32,433 nucleotides of DNA, from assembly GCA_024279035.1 (NCBI GenBank), contig JAJRSA010000003.1, positions 1 to 32,433 on the forward strand, read 5' to 3'. A model generated the notes under the pieces. That model made no database searches. It worked only from the letters and a program-made list of their open reading frames with translations, and was not told where the DNA came from. This DNA comes from Alphaproteobacteria bacterium. GTDB taxonomy: Bacteria; Pseudomonadota; Alphaproteobacteria; Micavibrionales; Micavibrionaceae. Of the stretch, positions 16,375 through 24,984 are shown in pieces (position 1 is the first letter of the stretch; every line of letters begins with the position of its first letter). Both the position numbers and the translations under genes were made by a program.

Positions 16375-17592
16375 ATGACACAAATTCTTGTTCCGACCCT
16401 TGGTGAATCTGTTACAGAAGCGACGGTGGCGCATTGGCTTAAAAAAGAGGGGGAGGCAGTGTTGGCGGATGAGCCTATTTTAGAGCTTGAGACAGATAAA
16501 GTGACGTTGGAAGTGAATGCGCCTGAGGCAGGTGTGATTGTTAAAATTACCGCGGAAGAAGGGGCTAATGTAGGGGTTGGCGCGCTTCTTGGAGAAATTA
16601 AGGCAGGGGCTGTGGCCAATGATACGCCTGCACCAAAAGAAAATATTCAGACACTAGAGGTCGCGCTTGTCGCCGTCTCTCAAGAGTCAGGGGAGGCTTC
16701 TCTTTCTCCTGCTGTGCGTAAAATGATTAATGATAATGCTCTTGATTCTGCACAGATTACAGGGACGGGGAAAGATGGACGCCTTACCAAAGGGGATGTG
16801 ATTTCTTTTTTAGAACAAGAGCAGGCGCCTATTGCGGCGCCCTCTGTTCCTACACCAGCACCAACACAAGAACAGCCTCTGGAAACACAACCTCGGGAAG
16901 AGCGAGTCCGTATGACTCGTTTGCGTCAGACTGTGGCAAGACGCTTGAAAGAGTCCCAAAATACAGCTGCTATTTTGACCACGTTTAATGAGGTGGACAT
17001 GAGTGCAGTGATAGCGTTGCGGACTCACTACAAAGAATCATTTAAGAAAAAGCATGGGGTCAAGCTGGGCTTTATGTCCTTTTTTGTCAAAGCGGCTGTC
17101 AATGCTTTGAAAGAATTTCCCGCGGTGAATGCGGAAATTGATGGAACAGACATTGTTTATAAAAACTATTATAATATCAGTATTGCGGTCAGCACCCCTC
17201 AAGGGCTTCTCGTCCCTGTGATTCGTGATTGCGATGAAAAGTCGATGGCAGAGATTGAAAAAGATATTGGCGCTCTTGGTGCGAAAGCCCGTGACGGTAA
17301 AATCTCAATGGAAGATATGCAAGGCGGAGCGTTTACGATTACAAATGGTGGCGTTTTTGGGTCTCTGATGGCCACCCCTATTTTGAATGCGCCCCAATCA
17401 GCGATTTTGGGCATGCATAAGATTCAACAGCGTCCTGTCGTGATGCCTGATGGGTCAATTGAAGCCCGTCCCATGATGTATTTGGCGCTCTCTTACGATC
17501 ACCGTATTATTGATGGGCGCGAGAGTGTGACGTTCCTTGTGCGCATTAAAGAAGCGTTGGAAGATCCTCAGCGCTTGTTACTGGATATTTAA
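16375..17592 (+). CDS. sucB: Dihydrolipoyllysine-residue succinyltransferase, E2 of 2-oxoglutarate dehydrogenase
   Basis: The predicted protein has 405 residues, typical of SucB/OdhB. An N-terminal lipoyl domain has the lipoylated lysine at about Lys42 in [12 protein letters not shown] Pro/Ala/Thr/Gln-rich linker and the E3-binding domain ([11 protein letters not shown] … [13 protein letters not shown]) follow. The catalytic domain starts near [20 protein letters not shown] and has the active-site block DHRIIDGRE, with His376 and Asp380. The start [14 protein letters not shown] is typical of the succinyl rather than the acetyl transferase. It passes succinyl groups from lipoamide to CoA in the TCA cycle. 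Usual partners sucA and lpd are not adjacent. The gene is followed 5 bases on by a membrane protein gene. Confidence 0.94.
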   Translation: MTQILVPTLGESVTEATVAHWLKKEGEAVLADEPILELETDKVTLEVNAPEAGVIVKITAEEGANVGVGALLGEIKAGAVANDTPAPKENIQTLEVALVAVSQESGEASLSPAVRKMINDNALDSAQITGTGKDGRLTKGDVISFLEQEQAPIAAPSVPTPAPTQEQPLETQPREERVRMTRLRQTVARRLKESQNTAAILTTFNEVDMSAVIALRTHYKESFKKKHGVKLGFMSFFVKAAVNALKEFPAVNAEIDGTDIVYKNYYNISIAVSTPQGLLVPVIRDCDEKSMAEIEKDIGALGAKARDGKISMEDMQGGAFTITNGGVFGSLMATPILNAPQSAILGMHKIQQRPVVMPDGSIEARPMMYLALSYDHRIIDGRESVTFLVRIKEALEDPQRLLLDI

Positions 17593-17597
17593 ACTCT

Positions 17598-18476
17598 ATG
17601 TTTTTTATTCTCGCGGCTTTTGTTGGTGAGACAAGTTTTATGCTTTTGAGTTTACTGGTTAAACGCATGCGTAATGAAAACACGCACGCCACATCTGTTA
17701 TGGCGGTCTACGGGTTAACCTCCCCGATTTGGATGTGTTTGACGCTCTATTTTGTAGTCTCTGGGCAGGTGGTGTGGAGCGTTTACTATCTAATGATGCT
17801 CGGTGCGTGGCTGGTTATCAATTTCTTTTATAATTATGGCGCAATCTATCTCACCCGTTTCCAAAGTCTGAGTGAAGGGGCGGGGTATAAATTTGGGGTT
17901 TCCTTGCTGTTGGCCTGGATGGTTGATCTTCTGTTCTTTGAACCTCTTGTCGGAGGAGAGCAATTCATTTCTATTATTTTGTGCTTTGTCGGCGGTGTTT
18001 GGTTGAGTTTGAATCGAGATAAAACGGCACAAACAGATGTAAGTATTCCCTTATGGCAGAGACTTGCCTTTATCTCTTTTCTGTCTGGATTGGAAATTAT
18101 TATGTTTTCGACCTATAAAATAGGCGCACAGATCCAAGTATCTCCTTTGGTACAACTCTCCTTGGCTCACGCTATTCTTATCCCTGTCTTTTTTGTAGTA
18201 GGGTATAAGAATTTACGCGTTGATATAAAAGCAGGACAGATAAAATCTGTATATATAGGGGTGGTGTGCGCGCTGTTAATAATTGGTGTCTTTGCAGAGA
18301 CATACGCTATCTATGGATTGCCCATTACATTTTTAGTGTTGTTCTATCTCATTCGTTCCACCGTGTTTGCTATCCATGATATGGTTACTAAAGAGCTTAA
18401 AGTCTCTCTCATGAATGTGAGTGCTGTCTTTATGATTTTGGGTGGGATTTTTTATATGAGTTATCTTAATATATAG
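17598..18476 (+). CDS. Multi-spanning membrane protein, DMT/EamA-like
   Basis: The predicted protein has 292 residues with about nine or ten hydrophobic segments, a size and layout like EamA/DMT-superfamily transporters. The first helix is MFFILAAFVGETSFMLLSLL. Internal stretches such as GVSLLLAWMVDLLFFEPLVG and a final GGIFYMSYL fit a ten-helix two-half protein, but I see no substrate-specific motif. It starts 5 bases after the sucB stop without its own clear ribosome-binding site, so expression probably depends on sucB translation. Nothing in the context tells the substrate, and a link to 2-oxoglutarate metabolism would be guesswork. Confidence 0.75.
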   Translation: MFFILAAFVGETSFMLLSLLVKRMRNENTHATSVMAVYGLTSPIWMCLTLYFVVSGQVVWSVYYLMMLGAWLVINFFYNYGAIYLTRFQSLSEGAGYKFGVSLLLAWMVDLLFFEPLVGGEQFISIILCFVGGVWLSLNRDKTAQTDVSIPLWQRLAFISFLSGLEIIMFSTYKIGAQIQVSPLVQLSLAHAILIPVFFVVGYKNLRVDIKAGQIKSVYIGVVCALLIIGVFAETYAIYGLPITFLVLFYLIRSTVFAIHDMVTKELKVSLMNVSAVFMILGGIFYMSYLNI

Positions 18477-18853
18477 CTTCGTGCATATTTATAGATGTGT
18501 GCATAGGAGGCATTTTTGTGAATACCTGTCTTGGCTCCAAGTTGACAAGAATGTTTTAAATACAGACCTACTTGTAAGTGAGACGGGGGTTTATAAGAAG
18601 AAGAGGAGGGGTGTACATAAAGCCCTTTTTCACCTTCTCTTCTTTTCTCTAGAACAATCACCACATTCCCTTTATCCATATATATACCGACACCACCAAA
18701 ACTTTCTAACCACCCTTCTTTTTTATCTGTACTAAAAACAGTCTCTACAATTTTTTCTATATTTTCATCGCATTTTGGTTGTAGGCGGTCGTATATATAG
18801 AGGAGAGCAAGCATGGTGAAGAGTATTATAATGGCTTTGCGAAATTCTGTCAT
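18461..18853 (-). CDS. Doubtful small membrane-anchored protein
   Basis: This is a 130-residue frame. ATG (18851-18853) follows AAGGA with eight bases between, a good ribosome-binding site. Residues 6-21 form one hydrophobic helix (AIIILFTMLALLYIY). The following 55 residues look like ordinary protein (ENIEKIVETVFS … GGVGIYMDKGNVVIVLEKRR). The last 45 residues look like translated non-coding DNA, so the true end may have been changed by a frameshift. It overlaps the convergent DMT-like gene by 16 bases and is divergent from phnA. If it is not real, 18477-18973 is a 497-bp spacer with no other gene that I can support. Confidence 0.4.
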   Translation of the reverse strand: MTEFRKAIIILFTMLALLYIYDRLQPKCDENIEKIVETVFSTDKKEGWLESFGGVGIYMDKGNVVIVLEKRREGEKGLYVHPSSSSYKPPSHLQVGLYLKHSCQLGAKTGIHKNASYAHIYKYARSYILR

Positions 18854-18973
18854 AAAGAGTGTCCTTCTTTCTTTTATAGAGGCACATTATAGCAGTAATA
18901 GCTTTGATATAAAGCTTGAGCTGCTCAGAAAAATCAGAGATAAAGGGCACGTCAAAAATATGAGGAATAAACA

Positions 18974-19549
18974 ATGCTTGAAAACAGTTTACAGGAACGG
19001 AGCAACGCGCAGTGTGAGTTGTGCAATGCAGATCAAGAGTTAGGGATTTATGTTGTTCCTCCCCGTGTAGAGGATAATCCTGAAAACTGTATTCTTATAT
19101 GCACACAATGCCAACTTCAGATTAAAGACACCGCTATGCAAGATGTTCATCATTGGCGGTGTTTGAATGAAAGTATGTGGAGTCAGATTCCTGCTGTCCA
19201 AGTCATGGCATGGCGTCTCTTAAATCAGTTAAAATCTGAAGGATGGGCGCAGGATTTATTTGAAATGCTCTATTTAGAGGAAGAGACTCTTTCGTGGGCG
19301 CAGGAGGGGCAAGTTGAGAATGAGGGAGGTAATATTACGGCGCATATTGACAGTAATGGTGTACTTTTAAGTGCAGGCGACACTGTGACATTAGTCAAAG
19401 ATTTGAATGTTAAGGGTACAAGCTTTACCGCAAAACGGGGCACAGCTGTTCGGAATATTTCCCTTGTCGTGGATACTCCAGAGCATATAGAAGGGCGGGT
19501 GAACGGACAGCAGATTGTGATTTTGACAAAGTTCGTAAAGAAATCTTAA
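18974..19549 (+). CDS. phnA: PhnA/YjdM-family zinc-ribbon protein
   Basis: The predicted protein has 191 residues. An N-terminal zinc ribbon has CELC (14-17) and CTQC (43-46). HHWRCLNESMWSQIPAVQV and LYLEEETLSWA form the middle block. The C-terminal PhnA/YjdM domain is GDTVTLVKDLNVKGTSFT … KRGTAVRNISLV … HIEGRVNGQQIVILTKFVKK. The match to this family is very strong. Despite the name, members are not shown to be general phosphonate enzymes, and no phosphonate gene is nearby, so the cellular role is open. ATG 18974 follows GAGGA. The gene converges on the deaminase gene, with 9 bases between their stops. Confidence 0.9.
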   Translation: MLENSLQERSNAQCELCNADQELGIYVVPPRVEDNPENCILICTQCQLQIKDTAMQDVHHWRCLNESMWSQIPAVQVMAWRLLNQLKSEGWAQDLFEMLYLEEETLSWAQEGQVENEGGNITAHIDSNGVLLSAGDTVTLVKDLNVKGTSFTAKRGTAVRNISLVVDTPEHIEGRVNGQQIVILTKFVKKS

Positions 19550-19558
19550 CAGGAAAGT

Positions 19559-20521
19559 TCACAAAAAAGGACATTCTTCAAAGGTTAATATATTATGTTT
19601 TTGAAGAAGGTTTTTAGCTTTAATGTCTTCTTGGTTACGGGCACGAAAAGGATCTCCAGCGAGTGCTGTTTTGATTCCTGCTCCGACCATATTCACTTGC
19701 TCTCGTGAGGTTGGAATTTGAGAACAGAAAATATAATCATTTAAGAGTGTATAGCCTTTGCGTTGTGCAATCATCAGGAAACGATTCATAGGTTCTTGGA
19801 TGAAGCTGTATTTTTGTCCCGGGTTGGCGATGATTTCAATATCGTGATCATTTTCTATACTGTATCCAATGACGGCATGCACACGCACGGTCATGCAAAA
19901 GGTGCTTCCTTCTATAGTTTTGACAAGAGCAGAGACAAATTTACGGTTATAATATTGGAGCATCATATCATGAATAACAGCTTCAAAAGCCTCATGAGAC
20001 TCTGGGCATGGTTCTATTTGAATGGGGCTGTCTTCTGAAGGAATATATGTTTTTGGAGGTTCATGGATAGGAATTATTTTTTTTTCTTTGCGACGGAGCT
20101 CATAGACGCTAATGCCTGCCTTGGCTGCGACTTCCATGGACATATTTTTAAAATGGTCTCCTCTTTTTCCCCAGAAAGCTTTTTTAAACCCTTTGTGGTC
20201 TATATATATTTTTTTAATCCCTGCTTCCGCAATATTTTTGGCACAATTGGGGCAAAAGGGGTCAGTAATACAAATACTGGCCCCTTCTGTTCTCGGGGCT
20301 TTGAGCAAGGCGGCTGTTTCGGCATGAACGGTTCCAGAGCTTCGTCCGATGCGTTGGTTTGTTCCAATAATTTTCTCGATGGCATCTGGCCAATAATTTG
20401 TAGACATAACGATGAAGTCATCATTAAAAACAGCGGAGGAAATTTTATGCGTAGGATGCGGGCTTGTATTGACGATTTCTACGGCTTTATCCATAGCTTT
20501 AAAGGCTTGATTATGTGTCAT
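19559..20521 (-). CDS. Cytidine/deoxycytidylate deaminase-like protein with long C-terminal extension
   Basis: The predicted protein has 320 residues. The N-terminal 120 or so have the zinc-dependent deaminase signature: TVHAETAALL (His66, Glu68) and DPFCPNCAKNI (Cys90, Cys93), with KKIYID as the next strand. The fold belongs to the dCMP/CMP deaminase superfamily, which also includes RibD and tRNA-editing enzymes, so the substrate is not certain. After about residue 150 comes a roughly 170-residue region without a domain I recognise (EPCPESHEAFEAVIHDMML … VKTIEGSTFCMTVRVHAVIG). The gene begins 3 bases after the pheT stop and is probably co-transcribed with it. Confidence 0.75.
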   Translation of the reverse strand: MTHNQAFKAMDKAVEIVNTSPHPTHKISSAVFNDDFIVMSTNYWPDAIEKIIGTNQRIGRSSGTVHAETAALLKAPRTEGASICITDPFCPNCAKNIAEAGIKKIYIDHKGFKKAFWGKRGDHFKNMSMEVAAKAGISVYELRRKEKKIIPIHEPPKTYIPSEDSPIQIEPCPESHEAFEAVIHDMMLQYYNRKFVSALVKTIEGSTFCMTVRVHAVIGYSIENDHDIEIIANPGQKYSFIQEPMNRFLMIAQRKGYTLLNDYIFCSQIPTSREQVNMVGAGIKTALAGDPFRARNQEDIKAKNLLQKHNILTFEECPFL

Positions 20522-20524
20522 ATT

Positions 20525-22927
20525 TTATCCTCTCAACACGCCACCCGTTTTTTGGGCAACGGCCTTAATAATTTTTTGCCCCACAGTCTCAATTTCCTTA
20601 TCGGTGAGTGTTTTTTCTTGAGGTTGAAGGGTGATTGACAACGCAACAGACTTTTTACCCTCTTCAATATTTTTTCCTGCATAGACATCAAAGATAGAGA
20701 CGGCACTGATGAGGTTTTTATCCGCTGTTTTTGCGGCACGAATGAGGGTGTCTGCTTCAATATTGTGATCGAGAATAAAGGCAAAATCACGAGAGACAGG
20801 TTGATAAGGAGAGGTGTTCAAAAGCTTTTTTGCGGTCTTCTTATTTTTAGATGTTGGAATCTTTTCTAAAAAGAGTTCAAAGCCAACAACAGTCTCATCA
20901 ATGCTTTTCTCATCTAAAATGGAAGGGTGAATCTCACCAAAAAATCCAAGAATATCTTTTCCGAGGCGGAGGGTTCCTGATCGTCCCGGGTGAAAAAAGG
21001 CGGGAGCATCATTGGATATTTGAAGGCTTTTAACAGGCGCTCCAGCTCGTTCCAGTGTTGCCAAGGCATCTGCTTTAATATCATATACATCAACAGGGCG
21101 ATGGGCGTCAGGAGAACTCCAATGTCTATCATTTATTGTTCCAAATTTTAAGGCAGAGGCAACCATTTCCTGACCATTTGGTTTCGACGATTTGAAGATA
21201 GGGCCAACTTCGAAAAGAGAATTATTTGCAAAGCCCTTATCGGCATTCCGTTTGGCGGCCTCTAGGAGATTCCCTATGATGGTGGGGCGCATCTGCACAA
21301 GGTCTGTGCTAATTGGGTTTTTAATGGTCAGAGACTTTTTGGTTTGATTATCATTGGCTCCAAATATATCTGCGTGTGCCTCGCTCATGAAAGACCATGT
21401 GACGCATTCTTGATAGCCACGACTGGCCAGCGTGGTGCGTGCTATGCGTTGGCGGCGGAAGAGGGGGGTTTCTGCGCTGTGGTGATCTGTCTCTTGGCGC
21501 GTCACAGACACAGAGGGAATCGCATCATAGCCAACAATTCGTGCTATTTCTTCGACAATATCAGATTTACCATAAATATCTCCACGCCATGACGGAGGCG
21601 TAATGATCCAATATTTCTCTTTGTCGTCTATAGAAAAACCAAGAGTGTTGAGAATGTCTTTTTGTCGGGAAGAGGGAAGATCAATGCCGAGCATTTTTTC
21701 TGCACAGGAAGGGAGGTAGTCTACGATTGTTACAACAGTCGGAACATCACCTGCCTGTGTCACTTCACTCGCCTCTCCACCACATAGATCCAAGATCATG
21801 CGGGTGGCTATTTCTATGCCAGAATGTGTAAAGTCTGGGTCAATACCGCGTTCAAAGCGGTATCTGGCATCACTTTCAATCTGCAAGGCACGCCCTGTTT
21901 TAGCAATGTTATTGGGCTCAAAATAGGCGCATTCTAAAAAGACAGCGCCTGTCTCTTCTGTGCATCCTGTAGAGGTGCCTCCTACAATGCCTCCTAATCC
22001 CAAAACACCGCTTTCATCACAAATAGCGGTCATGGACTCATCGAGCTTGTAATGGGCATCATTGAGGGCATCGAGTTCTTCTCCCGTCTTGGCCAGACGG
22101 ACATGAATGTTGCCTTGGAGCTTGTTGGCATCATATACGTGAAGGGGACGAGACAAATCATGGGTGAGGTAATTGGTGATGTCGACTAACGCAGAGATAG
22201 GGCGCAATCCAATGGCAGTTAAACGATCTTGAAGCCATTGCGGAGAAGGGTTGTTTTGTACGCCTGTGATCACACGTCCCAAAAAGAGAGGGCATGTGTC
22301 TGTTTGTAAGCTGACAGTCACTGTACTTTTTCCTGTACCTTTAATGGGGGTCGTATCCAAAGCTTTTAGTGTCCCAAGCCCTGCTGCGGCTAAATCCCGC
22401 GCTACACCGTAAACGCCAGTCGCATCGGCACGGTTAGGGGTGATAGCAATATCAATAACAGGATCATCAAGGCCGTAAATTTTAGCCATGGGGGTGCCAA
22501 GCTCTAAATCATCAGACACTTCAATGATACCTTCATGGTTATCAGAGAGACACATTTCTTTTTCGGAGAGCATCATTCCATGAGACTCTTCTCCGCGGAT
22601 ATCCCCTTTTTTGAGCGTTATTTTAAGGCCTGGAATAAAGCTTCCTATCGGCGCAAAAATACCTTTCATGCCTGTGCGTGCATTAGGCGCACCACACACA
22701 ATTTGAACTTTTTCAGTGCCTGTATTGACCGTAAGAAGTTTAAGGCGGTCTGCATTGGGGTGTTGTACGGCTTGCTCAATGAGAGCCACTTTAAAAGGAG
22801 CATACTCTTTTCCACGATCTTCAACGCCTTCAAGCTCAAGCCCTATACTTGTAAGCTTGGTGCAAATTTTGTCTAAGGATGCCGGTGTGTCGAGATGGTC
22901 TTTAAGCCAACTTAATGTAAATTTCAT
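20525..22927 (-). CDS. pheT: Phenylalanyl-tRNA synthetase beta subunit
   Basis: The predicted protein has 800 residues, the usual length of bacterial PheT. It starts MKFTLSWLKDHLD. An EMAP/OB-fold tRNA-binding domain (about 40-150: VQIVCGAPNARTGMKG) follows, then the B3/B4 editing domain, B5 (about 400-470), and the synthetase-like core. The C-terminal FDX-ACB anticodon-binding domain has SPYQPVSRDFAFILD and KSVALSITLQP. With PheS it charges tRNA-Phe. Here pheS is not adjacent: the gene upstream is pleD, 11 bases away, and downstream is the deaminase gene. In most bacteria pheS and pheT form one operon, so the arrangement is unusual. Confidence 0.96.
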   Translation of the reverse strand: MKFTLSWLKDHLDTPASLDKICTKLTSIGLELEGVEDRGKEYAPFKVALIEQAVQHPNADRLKLLTVNTGTEKVQIVCGAPNARTGMKGIFAPIGSFIPGLKITLKKGDIRGEESHGMMLSEKEMCLSDNHEGIIEVSDDLELGTPMAKIYGLDDPVIDIAITPNRADATGVYGVARDLAAAGLGTLKALDTTPIKGTGKSTVTVSLQTDTCPLFLGRVITGVQNNPSPQWLQDRLTAIGLRPISALVDITNYLTHDLSRPLHVYDANKLQGNIHVRLAKTGEELDALNDAHYKLDESMTAICDESGVLGLGGIVGGTSTGCTEETGAVFLECAYFEPNNIAKTGRALQIESDARYRFERGIDPDFTHSGIEIATRMILDLCGGEASEVTQAGDVPTVVTIVDYLPSCAEKMLGIDLPSSRQKDILNTLGFSIDDKEKYWIITPPSWRGDIYGKSDIVEEIARIVGYDAIPSVSVTRQETDHHSAETPLFRRQRIARTTLASRGYQECVTWSFMSEAHADIFGANDNQTKKSLTIKNPISTDLVQMRPTIIGNLLEAAKRNADKGFANNSLFEVGPIFKSSKPNGQEMVASALKFGTINDRHWSSPDAHRPVDVYDIKADALATLERAGAPVKSLQISNDAPAFFHPGRSGTLRLGKDILGFFGEIHPSILDEKSIDETVVGFELFLEKIPTSKNKKTAKKLLNTSPYQPVSRDFAFILDHNIEADTLIRAAKTADKNLISAVSIFDVYAGKNIEEGKKSVALSITLQPQEKTLTDKEIETVGQKIIKAVAQKTGGVLRG

Positions 22928-22938
22928 ATCTTTTAAAC

Positions 22939-24372
22939 CTAGTCATTTGTGCCTGTTAGAGGGCGAGATTGAGGGGCATATTGTGCAGGATCAATTTGAC
23001 CTGTCCCTTCAAAAAAGACAGTATTGCGTCCACCGTGTTTAGCCATATAGAGTTGTGTGTCTGCGCGCTCTAAAACTTGTGTGATCGTGTGATCCGCGCC
23101 TTCAATAATCACCCCTCCAATAGAGGTTGTAATACTTAAAGGCTCGGCATGTGATGTATTGAAGGAGGTGTCCATGATAGAGCGTCTGAGGCGTTCAGAG
23201 ATGATGTGGGCTGTTTTTGCATCTGTATCAGGCAAAACAGCAACGAATTCTTCTCCCCCAATCCGCGCGACGAGATCAAAGCCCCTTAGGTTTTCCATAA
23301 GACGTTTTGAAAATATTTTCAAAACTTCATCTCCGACTGTGTGCCCATACGTATCATTTACATTTTTGAAATGATCGATGTCTGTATAGAGGACGCCGAG
23401 TGTCTTTCCGCTATCTGCATTGTTCTCTATGAGCTTTTGGAGGTGGACTTCGAAATAACGGCGATTATAGAGACCTGTGAGTGTGTCAGTGAGTGCCACA
23501 GAAAGGCTGACCTCGTAACTTGATCTGAGGCGCTCTTGGAAATGTTTGCGATGAATTTGTGTTTCCATGCGGGCGATGAGCTCATGACGGTCAATCGGAC
23601 GGACAATGTAATCATGAGCTCCAATCTCAAGACCGCGGGCGATGACATCTATATCTTCTTCCCCTCCAATCATAAGAATGGGTGTATTGCGGGTTTTCTC
23701 GTTTGATCTGAGATGAGAGCATAGCCGGACACCATCTTCATTTTGGAGATTTAGGGAGATGATCATAAGATCGTAAGATGTCTCACTCGTTTTCTTCACG
23801 GCATCTAATCCTGTTGAGACAATGGTGAGTGTGTGTCCTTTAGACTCAAGCGTATCTTTGATTTTGCTGATTTCAAAATCCATATCTTCGAGCAATAAAA
23901 TGCTAGAGGGTTGAATATCTTCATTGGCAGAGCTGGAAACTTCCTGAATTACTCCAAGCTGTGTGGCTGTAAGCTCACGCGCCCGCCATTCATCAATAGT
24001 CATTTTGAGACGGATGAGAGACCTTACGCGCGCCATGAGGGCTGTATCATTGACAGGTTTACTCAGAAAATCATCTGCCCCACATTCTAGCCCTTTCACG
24101 CGGTCATGCGTATCTGTGAGAGCCGTGACCATCACGACGGGAATATGTGTTGTCACAGGGTCTGCTTTGAGGCGTTGACAGACCTCAAATCCGTCCATTC
24201 CTGGCATCATAATATCAAGAAGAATAAGGTCAGGGTTGGTCTCTTTGGCTTTCTCTAATGCTTCTTCTCCGCTCATAGCAGTAACGACATCGTAATATTC
24301 ACTTGTGAGCTTTGCCTCAAGGAGTTTTACATTCGGAAGAATATCATCCACAACAAGAATACGTGCCGTCAT
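22939..24372 (-). CDS. pleD: Diguanylate cyclase response regulator PleD (REC-REC-GGDEF)
   Basis: The predicted protein has 477 residues. The first receiver (about 4-120) has the phospho-acceptor Asp53 in DLILLDIMMPGMDG. The second (about 155-275) is degenerate: the acceptor position reads Ser in DLMIISLNLQ, and the KP motif reads RP in IVRPI, so it is probably a dimerisation adaptor, as in Caulobacter PleD. The GGDEF domain (about 305-460) has the active GGEEF at 372-376 and the product-inhibition site RGFD at 363-366. On phosphorylation it would make cyclic di-GMP. It begins 3 bases after the divK stop, which fits the classical divK-pleD operon. Confidence 0.94.
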   Translation of the reverse strand: MTARILVVDDILPNVKLLEAKLTSEYYDVVTAMSGEEALEKAKETNPDLILLDIMMPGMDGFEVCQRLKADPVTTHIPVVMVTALTDTHDRVKGLECGADDFLSKPVNDTALMARVRSLIRLKMTIDEWRARELTATQLGVIQEVSSSANEDIQPSSILLLEDMDFEISKIKDTLESKGHTLTIVSTGLDAVKKTSETSYDLMIISLNLQNEDGVRLCSHLRSNEKTRNTPILMIGGEEDIDVIARGLEIGAHDYIVRPIDRHELIARMETQIHRKHFQERLRSSYEVSLSVALTDTLTGLYNRRYFEVHLQKLIENNADSGKTLGVLYTDIDHFKNVNDTYGHTVGDEVLKIFSKRLMENLRGFDLVARIGGEEFVAVLPDTDAKTAHIISERLRRSIMDTSFNTSHAEPLSITTSIGGVIIEGADHTITQVLERADTQLYMAKHGGRNTVFFEGTGQIDPAQYAPQSRPLTGTND

Positions 24373-24375
24373 ATT

Positions 24376-24774
24376 TTACTTCTCTTTCTCCGTTATTGTC
24401 TCTTTTTTACTCTTCAAGTGTTTATTCACTGTTTCAATGAAAGAGACAATAGAAATCGGTTTTGAGAGATAATCTTCGCACCCTCCTTCTATAATTTTTT
24501 GTTCATCGCCTTTCATGGCAAACGCTGTGACGGCGATAACAGGGATGACTTTGAGGTCTTCATCTTCTTTCAACCATTTTGTAATCTCTAATCCAGAGAC
24601 TTCGGGGAGCTGAATATCCATTAAGATGAGATCTGGGTGTTCTGCCCGTGCGAGGTCTAGGACTTCAAAGCCATTGCTTGTTTGAATTGAATCAATATTA
24701 TGAGCTTCAAGGAGATCCTTAAAGAGCTTCATATTGAGTTCGTTATCTTCTACGATAAGAACTTTTTTATTCAT
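24376..24774 (-). CDS. divK: Single-domain response regulator DivK
   Basis: I start the protein at ATG 24774 (132 residues), because DivK proteins begin with [16 protein letters not shown] near residue 3. An upstream in-frame ATG (24819) would add a 15-residue tail not typical of the family. The receiver has acidic Glu9/Asp10, the phospho-acceptor Asp53 in [14 protein letters not shown], and Lys in the YLSKP motif. The tail is short and rich in Lys and Glu. In Caulobacter, DivK switches the DivJ/PleC kinases and, through DivL/CckA, CtrA activity. The kinases are not in this window. The gene heads the run divK-pleD-pheT-deaminase. Confidence 0.93.
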   Translation of the reverse strand: MNKKVLIVEDNELNMKLFKDLLEAHNIDSIQTSNGFEVLDLARAEHPDLILMDIQLPEVSGLEITKWLKEDEDLKVIPVIAVTAFAMKGDEQKIIEGGCEDYLSKPISIVSFIETVNKHLKSKKETITEKEK

Positions 24775-24954
24775 ATCCACCGTACCCTCTAGTTTATGGC
24801 GATTTAAAAAGCTATGCACTTTTTAAATGTATAAGCCATAGTACCATCTATTATGGCAGTCTGCCTAATTTTATTCACTTTTGCCGTTTTATGGACAGAA
24901 AGCAAGGGTGATTGATGACCTAAGATGAAGGGGATAAGAGTCGTAGAAATCCTT

Positions 24955-24984
24955 TTAAAAAAAGAAATGTTTTAGTCCTAAAAC
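24955..24984 (-). terminator. Terminator overlapping the MBOAT stop codon
   Basis: Read on the minus strand, GTTTTAG and CTAAAAC (24984-24978 and 24975-24969) form a 7-bp stem, and seven T follow after five bases (24963-24957). The stem includes the TAG stop. The stem is A/T-rich, so termination may be partial. Confidence 0.5.

Noticed and set aside
18505-18559. AGGAGG followed by GTG and a 13-codon ORF
   Set aside because: The ribosome-binding site is perfect, but the peptide is very short with no visible leader function and no gene directly after it on the plus strand.
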